The notes beneath the pieces were generated by a model. It searched no databases and was not told the origin of the DNA. It worked only from the letters and a program-made list of their open reading frames with translations. A DNA stretch of 64,000 nt from positions 13,757,661 through 13,821,660 of the forward strand of contig HG738137.1 in NCBI GenBank assembly GCA_000499405.2, given 5' to 3'. Both the position numbers and the translations under genes were made by a program. Positions 36,201-47,745 of this stretch are shown one piece after another; positions within the stretch are counted from its first letter, which is position 1; each line of letters opens with the position of its first letter. The stretch comes from Onchocerca volvulus. Its lineage: Eukaryota > Nematoda > Chromadorea > Rhabditida > Onchocercidae.

Positions 36201-37394
36201 ATTATGTCTTATATTCTTATTCGAAATTTTCCAGAATGTTCTTGGAGTTATGCTTCAAGAAAATGCAGAATTTCTGGCAGTAGATGGATTGAATTTACAA
36301 GCGACCCGTGTTTCTGCTGCACAAGATGTATTTTCTCTCTTTTTTTCTGAACTGTTTTCTCTCTTTTTTTCTGAACTAAGCAGTGATTTTATCAGTAACA
36401 TGGAAAAATTGCTAAAGAATAATTGTAAAAAATTCTAGATAAGTAGCATTTGGAATGTTTTTTCAAATTCTGCAAGTTTTAAAAATGTTTTTGTTTTGTA
36501 ATCACTTTAAATTCTAAATTTTAAGATGTCAGGAAAAGAATTCTTCAATATTTGGAATGTAAGAAGAAAAAAATAAAAAGTTTCTTCGAATCGAAAACAT
36601 CCTTGTTCATTTTTTGAAATATGTATTACTTCCGTTTTGTTTTTTAGCAAAACAGCAATCAGAATCCATTAAACCAAATGCAACAGAATTTCATAACTCT
36701 GAATGCACGTATGTTTTGAATAAACTTGCGCTTATCTGCTTAAATTAAATTTTGAATACAAAATTTTTCCTTTCAATCTTTGAAGAAAAATTTATGATCA
36801 AATTTTTGATGAAATAGAAGAAGCCAAGATAAGTTAGGAAAGCGCGAAGAACAGTTTGAATCGTCTGACTTTTTTGTTCGGTAAATCTGCAGCTTAAATT
36901 TTATTCATTATAATAGTAAGAAAGAAGTTAAAATTTATTTAAATTTGTTGCAAAAATTTTAGCTTTTTATGAAGAAGCGAATGATGAAGCTGAATTGCCG
37001 GGACCTTCGAATCAAGATCATAATATTCAACACAATATTCACTTGTATAACGATAGTAATGATGAGGTATGATTAGCTAATTCTTTTGAATCTGTCAATA
37101 CTCAAGTTATCAGTCATCACTTCCTATCAGTTACTTTTTTTTTTGCTTACTATTACTATTTTTGAGATTTAATCAAGTTAGAATGATGTTTAAGGAAAGT
37201 ATTAAGATATTATTTGATTCAAAAAAATATTTCACTCGCTTTCACTTGATCAATTTGTTTTAATTTCATACATAACTCAAGTAGAAAAGTGAATAGAATA
37301 ATGTTAAATAAATATAATCAGATGTCTTTCTGAAAGCATGAAATTTTTATTAATTCCTTTTCATTACTTTTAGGTAAATATTACAATCTGCTAG
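33261..37394 (+). CDS. Unrecognised coiled-coil protein with N-terminal Ser/Thr-Pro repeats
   Basis: I do not recognise this protein. Exons: 33261-33764, 34464-35483, 36235-36327, 36648-36708, 36963-37066, 37374-37394, all in phase, about 600 residues. The start follows a strong acceptor (CTATTTTAG) eight bases upstream, as for a trans-spliced mRNA. Residues about 15-110 hold seven degenerate 11-15-residue units with SPTP/STP/SPI cores, basic and Ser-rich. Residues about 115-510 are a long heptad-like coiled coil, rich in Lys/Glu (for example [20 protein letters not shown]). The tail is Asn/Gln-rich and acidic. There is no signal peptide or membrane segment. The shape recalls cytoskeletal, centrosomal or chromosome-axis scaffolds, but this is only an analogy. 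The 33261-33857 frame also reads past the donor to a stop, so a short intron-retaining form is conceivable. Confidence 0.75.
33935..33995. repeat. Hairpin: 25-bp inverted repeat with 11-base loop
   Basis: The left arm at 33935-33959 and right arm at 33971-33995 are reverse complements over 25 bases with one mismatch (C against T, which pairs as G:U in one RNA strand). It sits in intron 1 of the coiled-coil gene. The stem is shorter than a usual animal pre-miRNA. A small MITE relic or a structured intron element are alternatives. Confidence 0.7.
34100..34215. repeat. Tandem repeat, about 30-bp period, 3-4 copies
   Basis: Diverged units of the type ACAAT..TTTCTCTAATATTATGCA(A/T)GA repeat near 34107, 34136, 34168 and weakly at 34196. 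The conserved core is TCTAATAT(T/G)ATGCA. The array lies in intron 1 of the coiled-coil gene, just after the hairpin. Confidence 0.6.
35656..36170 (+). pseudogene. cox1: NUMT: fragment of mitochondrial cox1
   Basis: This is a copy of the middle to 3' part of cytochrome c oxidase subunit I inside the second intron (35484-36234) of the coiled-coil gene, on the same strand. With the invertebrate mitochondrial code it reads [20 protein letters not shown] at the start and ends near [17 protein letters not shown], including heme/copper-region motifs such as [13 protein letters not shown]. There is no frameshift over about 515 bases. Under the nuclear code it is broken by TGA codons (35951, 35995, 36001). 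Strong T/G composition also matches mitochondrial, not nuclear, sequence here. The lack of frame damage suggests a recent insertion. Confidence 0.93.
36328..36378 (+). repeat. Perfect 24-bp direct duplication after an exon donor
   Basis: TTTTCTCTCTTTTTTTCTGA followed by ACT(G/A) occurs twice in a row immediately after the donor of exon 3 of the coiled-coil gene. It extends a spurious open frame. It looks like simple slippage. Confidence 0.7.
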
Positions 37395-40300
37395 ACGCGA
37401 TTTCCTGTTTGGGAACTGCTGCTGCTGCAATCAGAAAATATGGGATTTTTTTTCTTTAGTTAATTTAAACAAGTATGAGAATTTAAGTGACTAGGTGTTA
37501 TCTAAAAATATATTTTGCGATTTTTTGTTCTTTGTTTTCTAACGTTTGTTAATTACTTGCTTCTTCTTTTTCTAAATTATTTTAGTTTTATTTTTGTTGT
37601 CGAGCTCATGAATTCTCAAAAGAATCATTCTTTTTTCCGATAAATAAAGGCATAAGAGGTGGGAAGAGGTATAGAAGACTAGCATCAAAATATGTCAGTT
37701 GAAGTTTTTTTTTTTTTTTTGTTTGGAAATGTTAATGATCAAAAAAAAAAAACATTTGCTTCTTTTTTGATTAATTTCAGTAAATAATATTCAAATAACT
37801 TATTCATTTTTTGATTGCTTCCTTTTTATTGATTATTTTCTAATCCTTGTTTTTTTTTTTTTTTTTTTTTTGAGAAAATAATTGTAGTGAAAAAATTTTA
37901 AGTTTTTCCTTTTTTCTTTTTTACTTCAGAGTGTTGCAATCAACAGAAGTACGATTTTTGGCCTTTTGAATTGATTTCAATAAATAATGTTTGAATAATC
38001 TAGCAAGATATTTATTTATTTTGTTTATTGTTTTCTATTTCTCTCAATTTTTTGCGAAATTAATTTTAATGAAGAAATTTCAACAAAATACTTTTTTCCT
38101 TGAATTTTTTTTTTAATTTTCGGAAGTTTGAGTTCAGTTATTTAATCGATATGAGATTAGATTCACTGAAAAAAAAGAAAAAAAAAATGAAAAAATTCAT
38201 TTTCCTATATTTATCCTTTTCTGAAAATGTATTGTATATGTGTTTGTTCTTTATTTTTATTTCTATTTATTTGTTAAATATAAAAATGATATTTATGCGA
38301 ATAAATTTTTTTATTCCTTTAATTTTCACAAGTTAAACTATAAATTATGGCAAAATCACAAATTATTTTCAATTTACGATGACACGAAAAATATATAAAT
38401 TTCGGCAGCATCATTTTATTTCGGCCATTGTATTTGACATAAAAATCTTGCATGAAATAACTGAAATATATTTTCATGGGATATTTCCAGAAATTTTAAA
38501 ATGGAAAACTTCAGGTAAAAGCAAAAAATAACTAGGAAATGAAAAGTGATGCAACGAATGACAGCTGTAGTTTGAGTTATATGCATTGAAAAGAGCGAAA
38601 ACGTTTTTCGAAAGGGTTGAAATTTTTAAAACTTCAAATCAACATTTCAATCTTTCTATCCTCACTGTAGCTTTTTTCTTTTTTTTTTCTTTTTTTCTTG
38701 AAAAAAGTTGTTCTTAATTTCTTCTTTCAGCTTTTGCTATTTATCATAATCGATATATATTTTATTTCCACTTTCTTTCATTAATTTTTGCAATAAATAT
38801 AGGGTGATTTTGCATAGTGCAGTGACTGAAAGATTAATGAAATATATGAATAATAATTCTGAAAAATCAAATTTTTGAAATAATTCTGAAAAAAATTTGA
38901 ATAAATTTTCTTTTTTTTTTTTTGAGTTACGAAATTATTCTAGTTTAACTGCTCCAAAATAGTAATTTCAGCAAAAGTTCTGAGTTTAGCATGTCCGATA
39001 ATTTGATATTCTACTATTTTTTCTTTTTATCGTACTCATTTTCATACTTTAACTTACATTAGCATTTCATGTATTTGCAAGTTGAAATTTATATAACTCT
39101 TGTTGAATGCAGTAGTTATATAAATTTTTGAATTGAAAATAAAAATTAAATTTAAATGGGTGAATTTGATTTTTCCGAATGAAAATACACTGGTATCGAT
39201 CCATTTTACTGATCAAATTTTTCGTTAGTAATTGATATTTTATATAGTTTAATTTTTTCCAATATTTTTTAAAAATTCGAATAATATATTTTAATTTAGC
39301 TTTAGGTTGTTGGGCAACGCATAAATATGAAAGTGAAAATTAAGACAAAATTAAATAGTATTTAAAATTGAAATCATTTTGTTAGTTTAATAAAATGTAT
39401 GCTATTTAAGCAAAAAATAATAAAAATTTGTCGTATTTGGTGATTCTAGAGAGATATATTTCGGGAAAATCAAAATAATATATCTCGAAAAAATCAAAAA
39501 CTGATATATTTCCGGGGAGCTTTTGTAAATTTCAATTTTTATCATCGAAAACAAAAAATGGTTAAAATTGAAACGAAAATAATAAATTTGTTAGATAACT
39601 AATGCTGAAAAATGATTTATTCTAGCGAAAATATTTCTTTCGCAAACAAATTAAAAATCTAAATTCTTTAATAAATTACTGTCTGTTTTTTTTTTATTTA
39701 TCATGAAACTTCAATATTTAAGTTTGTATTTTTCCTGAATATTTCTTTTTTTTTTCTTCTTTTCTTTTTTTCCTTTGAGGACCAATATTTCAAAGTTCAA
39801 TTTAATCGCACACAATTCGATCCAGAAAGAAATCATTTCCCTCGAAAAAACTATTTTTTTTTTCCTCCTTGTCTTACACACAACAATAAAATTATCTGAT
39901 CAGTAATATTTATTAGCATTATTGAAAGTTTTTTGATAATAAATTGAAATTTTGGAAATTTTCAATTAAAAATTTTTTTTGATAATGAATTGAAATTTTG
40001 CATGTTTTCAATTTTTTTCATTAATTCATATTCTCTTTCTCCTTTTTTTTTTTAATAAAATATTTTAAATAAATTTTTTGAAATGCGAATTTTCTCCGAC
40101 TAAAAGGAAGAAAAAAAATAAATTTTTCAGAAATTCATATATTACTAAATGTATAAAATGACATGTGTTAGTTAATAAATCTTTTTACAATCGAAATTTT
40201 CCCACAACAGAAATTAAATTTTCAGTTAATAGTTTAGAAAATTTTTTTAATTAAAGAACAAAATGAAAATTTCTTTCCCATCATTCTATTTTAAAGAGGA

Positions 40301-42282
40301 GAAAAAGAGAAAAGTCTTTTTTTTTTTTCAAAATTTATTACAATTTTATAAATGTAGTGCAGACATTTCTTCTCATTCATTTATCATTTCTTTTTTAATT
40401 CAACTATATCTATATGTATTTTGTTTAAATATTCGTTCAAAAAAATTGGAATTTAAAAAATTAAATATTAAATTTGAAATAATAATAATCAAATTTTTAG
40501 GGAAATAATTTCAAAATTGAAATGATTTTTAAGTAATTACCTCAATAATTCCAAAAACTTTTATTGAAAAAATAGTAAGAAAAATATTTAACTTAATTTA
40601 TATCAATGCAGTTTCAACATACGTATCATTAATGATTACTCAATTAAGTATAATAATTACTTATGTCATTGATGACACGTACGTCAAATACATAATTCAT
40701 GCCAACAATTATTGTACATATCATATTGTCAAATTATAGTCAAACAAACAATTGTAATTACCTGAATAATTAGGGAATAAAATGAGGAAAGGTAAATTTC
40801 CTCCTGTCAATTGAATGAAATGAATAATAATTAATAACATATATATTAGAAATGTAAATCAATCGTATCAATAAGTGCTGAAGAAATCATTCTTTGTCGA
40901 ATTATAGACAAATAATTAAATTACTTAATTAGCAAATAACAGGTAATAAAAGTAGTGAATGAATTGAATCTATAGAGTGATCGATTTAGAAAAGACTAAA
41001 ATTTGATATTGGCCAGATGTTGATGACATTTCAATAGTTTGAAAAATATTCGTTGCTTAATAGAATTAATGATTAGCAATAATTTATCACTAATTATAGT
41101 TTGTGATAATTAATTAAATTAACGATTTAATGAGCTGAGAAAAAAATACATCTTTTATAACTAGCATGCCATAAATACTGTGATAGACTTTAATGATAAT
41201 TGGAAAAAAAAATTTTTTTTTTGTTTACATATGAAATTTATTAAAATATGCAAAATTTTACATTTATTATTAATTCAAACATATTGAACTACATTGGTAA
41301 TTAGCAGTAGTCAAAGTTTATTAATAAGTATTCGGGTAATTGGATAATTGGAAATCGTTGAAAGAGTGTTTATTTAACTTCAGTTGAATTATTATTTCAT
41401 CATTTATTATTCTATAAGTTTAGCACATTTCTTTTGGGAATAAACTAAAAATAGGTGCACTATCTTAATACAACTTAAACTAAAATCAAATTTGATACTA
41501 CAAAAATTAAAGACTAAAAATCTTACGTGAATAAATAATCATTCATTCTTTTTTAGATAAGCCTGATAAACTTGTTATCAAATTTCTTTGACATTAATTT
41601 AATAAAATTATGATAAACTACATTTAATTAAGACTTCTACTAAATGTCAGATGCTATCAATATAAAATTATTCAAGAAAAGGAAAATTTCCCTCATCATA
41701 TGAATTAAATTCTTAGAAGAAACATGAAATTTCAGGGCTATTTCAAAGCTAAAGAAAGGAAGAATCAAAGCACTTGATTTGCTAATTCGTGTTTATCATA
41801 TATTTATAATTTTATAAAAAGTTCATTTTGCTCAATTAGCAAAATCATTTTGGAATTTGATATTAATTAATTAATTGTTAGATTTAGCATGAAGTGAATT
41901 CCGAAAAAAATATAGAAATAATTTGACGAAAGCTCAGTTTTATATTAAAATGATATAGAGTAACTACTCCAGAAAAAAAATCTTTATTAATTGATCTTAT
42001 TTTTATAGAATTTAATTACCTTTAATCACCAAGCAGAAATAATTCCTCGTATATTAAATTTTATTTGTTATAATTCATGAAGTTTATTTCGGTTGATTAT
42101 CATTTTTTTACCATTAACTTGTAAATCAATTAAGTAAATTAAATAAACTATTAAGTAAATCAAAGAATTTTTATTAATATATTTAAAATACTAAGAGTGT
42201 AATAATTTTATTATTGCAATATCTTTATTTAAATTCAAATGAATATATATACATATATTTTCTAGAATAAATTAGGATAGCA
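37395..42282. other. Intergenic AT-rich region, no gene seen
   Basis: About 4.9 kb with very low GC, many poly-T and poly-A tracts (for example 37850-37871 and 39760) and no open frame with a plausible protein. Runs such as AATAATTAATTA recur throughout. A TTTTCTAG acceptor-like site at about 42257-42264 lies 18 bases before the next start codon. I see nothing else. Confidence 0.55.
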
Positions 42283-45200
42283 ATGATTTGGCAATTAATT
42301 CAAATATTTTATATTATCTCAACATTCACAACAATTGATGGACAAACAAATGGTGTACCTGATTATGATGATCCAACAAATCAAGGTAAAACATGATAAT
42401 ATTTGAATTATTTGCTTTAATAATTCAAAATACATTGAATTATTAAACGAATTAAAACATTCCTAGTAATATCTAGAAAATTTATCTGATCTTTTCAGGT
42501 ATTTCTTACATAAGTTTAATATTTTTTCTTATCTGAATGATTCAATTATTTGTCAAATTTTAGAAAGAATGCAATCATTGAAATAGCCACTAATTCGACC
42601 ATTTTAATAATATTTAATATGATCTAATAGGGACAATATCAATCTTAGTCTTATATCTTATAATGTAATTAAATAATTAAATCATGCTTAATTATTGCAA
42701 GAACTAATTAGGATTTAAAAAAAAAAGTTCTAGAATTGACACTTTTGGATTGGTCATCCGGTATTCGAATATTTTACTGCACCGATGCACCATTAGAAAT
42801 TCTTGTGGAACCATTTAAACGAGCATTAATACGATCATTAAATACATTTTGCAAAAATGCTACCGCATGTCGTCTTGTTAAATCGTTTGTTTTTATTTTT
42901 TCATTTTTTTTTTAAATTTAAAATTTTTGCAATATAATTAATATTAATTAAAATAATTGCATTAGAATTAAAATAAGACTAAAGCAAATTATTCAGAAAT
43001 ATTTGCATGAAATCCGGATATTTCGGTATAGAATTCGTTTTTTTTTTAATGATTTATTAAATTTTATCATAATAATTTGATTCATTTCCTTTTCTCCTAT
43101 TCCTTCCCTCTATTGCTTAAAAATAGGTTAATTTTTGAGTATAAATTGAAATGAAATTGTTTTTAGATATAAGTAAATGGCAAATTTTTGAAGGATTAAA
43201 AATAAAATAATTAAAAAAAAAGGACTAAAATAAAAATTTAATGGAATAAAAACAAAAAAAAAAAAAAAAGATGGAAAAAAAGAAAAATTTTTTCCATCTT
43301 AACATTAAGAGTAATAATTTTTTACTAATTAGAATAAGAAAAATAGCTTAGCATTTATAGCTATGATTAATTTTCTTTTAATATCTAAAAAAGAAGAGAT
43401 AAGATGGAGGGAAAAAAAAAGAATAGAAGAAAAATTGAAATCGAAATTTCATGAAAATTAAAGCTATGAGAGCGAGTCGGTATTAAAGTTTTTGTGTAAA
43501 ACATTTGAAGCAGAAAAGAGTTGTCTCTATTTCTCTAATTCACTATTCTCAAAAAACCACCGGCTGCTTTGTGCAGTTATTTAACATGATCCTCCCCTCG
43601 TAAGTTGACTCCTCAGGAAGTGATGAAGAGCCTAATCCATTCTCGGAGTTTCTAATTCCTCGAACATGCTAAGTGGTTATGCGTGCTTCGCCGCTTGCTG
43701 CTGAGTACTTCGGCGGTTTTTGCGGGGAACCCAAAAGTTCGGTTTGTGAAGCGCAAGATGAACTTAAGGCTCTGATCCTGTACATCAGTCTTGTTCTGAT
43801 AGAGTTGGTTGGTAACAATATCGGTCAATTTACCTGAATCTGATGATGGGTAGTGCTAATGGTGAAAAGTACTGATAGCGACACTGATAATCATTATTTC
43901 TAAGTAAATTTATTAAAATTTCATTATCTTTTATCAAGTCTTATCCTGCTATCGACATTTTTAAAGATGAGGGAAGAAATTTACCTAATATTGATACTTA
44001 CAGAACATCTTTTAAATTGTTAATTGAGTGTATCATCCCGATAAGTTTGTTTATTCGATTATTAATCTTTATCAATTTATCTAATCTTATTCAATTCTAA
44101 TATTGAGTAATGCTAATAATATAGAATACTAATAATGATACTGATAATTATGGTGATAATTATTATTTGAATAAATTTCTTAAAATTTCACCATATTTTA
44201 CCGAATTCTGATTACTATCGTCATTTCTGAGATGAGAGGAGAGAAAAAACGGTACAGAATATTATTTAAACTGGATTGCATTTGGTTGAATGAACTATCC
44301 GACAGATTTATTTGTTCCATTACCAATTAATTTATCTGATTTTATTCAATTCTAATATTTAGTAATACTGATAATAAGGAATACTGATAACGATATTGAT
44401 AAGTATTATTTTAAATAAATTTATTAAAATTTTATAATCTTTTATCAAAATCTGTCGTATTATCGACATTTTCTGAATTGAGAGAGGAAAAATAAATCAA
44501 TAGTACAATTGATAAAATGAATAATCTATTTGTAAAATCTACTGAAAATAAATTTGCTGTAATATTGGTATATTAGTATAGAATATCATTTAAACCGGAT
44601 TATGTTGTTTTGCTTGATGGATATCCGAGGCATCATTACGGTGCTGTGCAATTTCGATTTGTTATTGTTTTACCACCCAATGCTGAATCATTGGATCGCT
44701 CACGGAAACCATTTCTTACAAGAGAAGTTCTTTCAAGTAATTTTTACTTTTCTGAAATATTTAACTTCGCGAAAAAATTTTTAAAAAATGGAAACATGTA
44801 AGTTCAAAATTGAAATTTAATAAGTTGTAAAATTAAAATCTTTTTTTATCAAATTTTTCATTTCTACATTCATTATTCATTGTGATATATCATATCTAAA
44901 ACTTACAATATTTTTACGGTATTTTAATTCAATTTAAAAGCTAGATTTTCTGAATACATCAATCAAGGAATTTGAGCGAAGATTTGGTTGGAATGTAAGC
45001 AGCTATGAGCGATTCCCGAAATTTGACTCAATCACAGAATTTATGAATATGGCTCTGATTCCTATTGGATTCATCCTTCTTATACTAATGCTTCTACTTG
45101 CTTATTGGTCTTCTACAATTAGGTAAACTTACTTCTAAAATATTTCACTTTAAGTCGGCAGTAATATTTTTTAAATTAAATTTCATAATTTCGAAGCATC

Positions 45201-46704
45201 GTATCAAATTTTTAAATTGAATTTTTCACATTGCTCTAATTATTTATTCTTTGTTCTTAGTTTGTTGCTCATTGATTTAAATTAAATTTCAGAAATTATT
45301 CAAAAGAATATCATGCTTTCGAGATTAATAAGAAAAATATGATTAAATAAATAATGAATTTTCAGTCGTTCAAGTGGTAGTAGTGAAGCATGGTTTATTA
45401 TTGGAACAACCGGCGGTAAAAGTATGGCTATGAAGTAAGCTTTAATTTTTTGAAAATTTGATAAAAACAATAAATACAATTAGTTCGAGATAGCACTCAA
45501 AATCTGATAACTTCAAACTGAACGAAAATTTATTATAAATGCAAAAGTTTTTTGAACTATTTTTCATATTATTTTGTTTTTTGAATTACAGAAGAACGTT
45601 AAAAATTATTGAAAAGCAAAAAGTTTTATTTGCTGAAAAGAATCACGAGCAGGAATCGTGCTGTAGTAAACTTCCAAAGTTTTCAATTCAATCAGTTTCC
45701 GAAGCTTCGAATGTGGAAGAATATGAATCAAATAAAGATATTGATAAATCCATGAAGGAAATTATCGGATCAAGAAATAAGTATTGAATTTAAATGATTT
45801 TAAATATGATTTGTCGATTATCGAATTATACTGCATATTAAGTTTATCTTGCAGATCAGTCTTCTTATTTGTTTCAGCTTTAAATTTTAGATTTCAGATA
45901 AAATTGATATCGAAATCAATATGTATGGAATATATTAATATATAAGATACAAAAAATTCTATAATATACATATAAATAAATAAATAAACAAATGAATAAA
46001 ATTAATCAAACAAAGTATTCGGAATTTAATATTGCCTTAAAAATATTGGTTTGCATGAGTTATATATATGCGTTAATTATTGCTCATATACAAATAATGG
46101 AAAAGGCAAATGAAAGAAGTTTCTTTTTTTGAAGATTTATGAAGTAAATTTTATATCAGCAAATTGAATCTATCACAAATGGTACTCGATTTCAGATTAT
46201 CGGTGGAACTTGCACCATTACACCTCTCAATAATACGATCTGAAAGTACATCAACATCGGGTTCAACTGCTGTTTTTAGAAGTGTCGGGTAAGTTGGCAT
46301 AGTCAACTTCTTTCCATCGAATTTTTTTTTGTATTTGGGACTTAAATACTATTCCCAAAATAATACTGAAATTCTGGGATATCATATTTATCTAAACATT
46401 CTCGCTATTATCAACTTTTTACACCATTGATTTTCTCTTTTTTTTTGGATAATTATTCTTCATTACTTACCATTGTAAACTATAAATCATGCATATCATT
46501 AATTTCAACTTCTACAATAATAATAAGTAAATTTATAGTAGAAGAAAAACGTCTCGTCGGCTAAGTTCCATCGATGATGGTAATTTTATTATCAAGCGAC
46601 AACGCAAAAAGCGAAAAATTTCAAGAACAAAGCGATTAACGCAACGACAATTTAAATTGACAAGTATGGCGTTGAGTGGATTTGGGCATTTCCGAAAATA
46701 CTGA
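42283..46704 (+). CDS. Unrecognised single-pass type I membrane protein
   Basis: I do not recognise the family. Exons: 42283-42385, 42734-42884, 44582-44736, 44945-45122, 45366-45434, 45592-45780, 46196-46288, 46539-46704; phases agree throughout, giving about 367 residues. The N-terminus (MIWQLIQIFYIISTFTTIDG) is a probable signal peptide, then an acidic linker. An extracellular domain of about 140 residues follows, with Cys pairs in IFYCTDAPLE and TFCKNATACR and sequons NAT, NTS and NVS. The membrane segment is ALIPIGFILLILMLLLAYW (about residues 173-191). The cytoplasmic part of about 175 residues is Ser-rich and ends in a very basic stretch (IKRQRKKRKISRTKR). Extracellular domain size and position next to the membrane allow a SEA-like fold, which I cannot confirm. 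AATAAA lies at 46834-46839 and 46876-46881. Confidence 0.75.
43555..43860. repeat. GC-rich island in intron 2, possible interspersed element or decayed coding DNA
   Basis: About 300 bases stand out from the surrounding AT-rich intron (for example GCGTGCTTCGCCGCTTGCTGCTGAG). One + frame is open except for two stops: a block ending IPRTC, then a stop, then a block of about 55 codons beginning VVMRASPLAAEYFGG and ending at TGA 43836. It has no matching splice phase with the host gene. It could be a fragment of a dispersed repeat, a bacterial or endosymbiont insert, or a pseudogene. I do not recognise the protein. Confidence 0.5.
43826..44600. repeat. Tandem repeat, about 250-bp period, 3 copies, running into exon 3
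   Basis: Three diverged copies begin near 43826, 44070 and 44318 with TCAATTTA(C/T)CTGA-like sequence, then TAGTAATGCTAAT..(A/G)AATACTGATAACGAC, TTATTAAAATTTCATTATCTTTTATCAA and a GCTATCGACATTTTT..GATGAG block. The unit tail (ACAGAACATCTTTTAAATTG near 44002 and ACAGAATATTATTTAAACTGG near 44255) resembles the true acceptor and first codons of exon 3 (TATAGAATATCATTTAAACC at 44577), so the duplicated segment seems to include the exon edge. Confidence 0.65.
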
Positions 46705-47745
46705 AAAAAGAGAAAATTTGACATTTTCAGCAATTAGAAAGAAGAATTCGTTTATTCACGTAACTACAGGTTATTTTTTATGGATCAATCTATGAATGAA
46801 TTGTGCCTTTTTCTAAAATTTTCAAATGATTTAAATAAAACTTTCATATTTTGCATTATGTATCTTGTCAAAAGAAATAAATAAATGAGCAAAATTTGAA
46901 GATATCAGCTGATTTTAAGCATTCAAGACATTACTTTTATGCTATGATGATAGGATAAAGTCCTCATCATTCGATATCATGAAGAAATTTCAAAATAATC
47001 TTGCATATTTTACGATTATGCCTAATTATGATAGTAAGGATATGCATTACGATAGATAACATGCTGTTATTTGTCTATTTATTCTGCTAAAGAATATCAC
47101 CAGAATTAGTCTTCCTGCAAGCTAATTCGCAACCTTTGTCAGCAGTTTACAAATACATCCAAACAGTGGACATTTTGATAGTATCCTAAATTTTTTGCCA
47201 TGCAAGACTTATTCAAAAGAAATGATGACAATTGTCAAAAATGAAATCTCATAAATTGAAATTTTTATCAGAACTGATTAAACTTTCAGTGGTTTCAAAT
47301 TGTTTGATTTTCGATAGTGAATAAATGGTGATATATACCTCATTAGCTTACTTCATGCTTCAAGCAGAAAAATTGTACCCATTTCACATTAATGAATTGT
47401 CCAAAACTAGATTTGAAAAGCTACCATCATTTTATGGAATTTTTATGAAGATAAAGATTCTGTAAATTCTATTTGTACTATCAATTTATTTCAATATTTT
47501 AAATTCCATATCAAACATTACAATTAATGATTGAATTTATATACAATCAAATCTACAGAAGCTATGGAAAAAAAAAAAAAGACAACTAATAATCACAAAA
47601 ACCCTGATCCATCAAAATAGAAATTTTTAAAGAAAAAAAAAAGCAAAAATGAAGCCAATCTAAATAAATACTTTGCTAAAATGATTCATCGGAGCTGCCA
47701 TCACATTATATACGCATGCGTAAATGTATTCGATAAACTTATTCA
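46705..47745. other. Convergent intergenic region
   Basis: This is the space between the stop of the membrane protein gene (+ strand) and the stop of adenylate kinase (- strand). It holds the presumed 3' UTRs of both. I see no further gene or repeat beyond short A-runs near 47570 and 47635. Confidence 0.55.

Noticed and set aside
43555..43860. Definite assignment of the GC-rich island to a Wolbachia insertion
   Set aside because: Composition and partial open frame would fit, but I recognise no bacterial protein in it, so the origin is left open.
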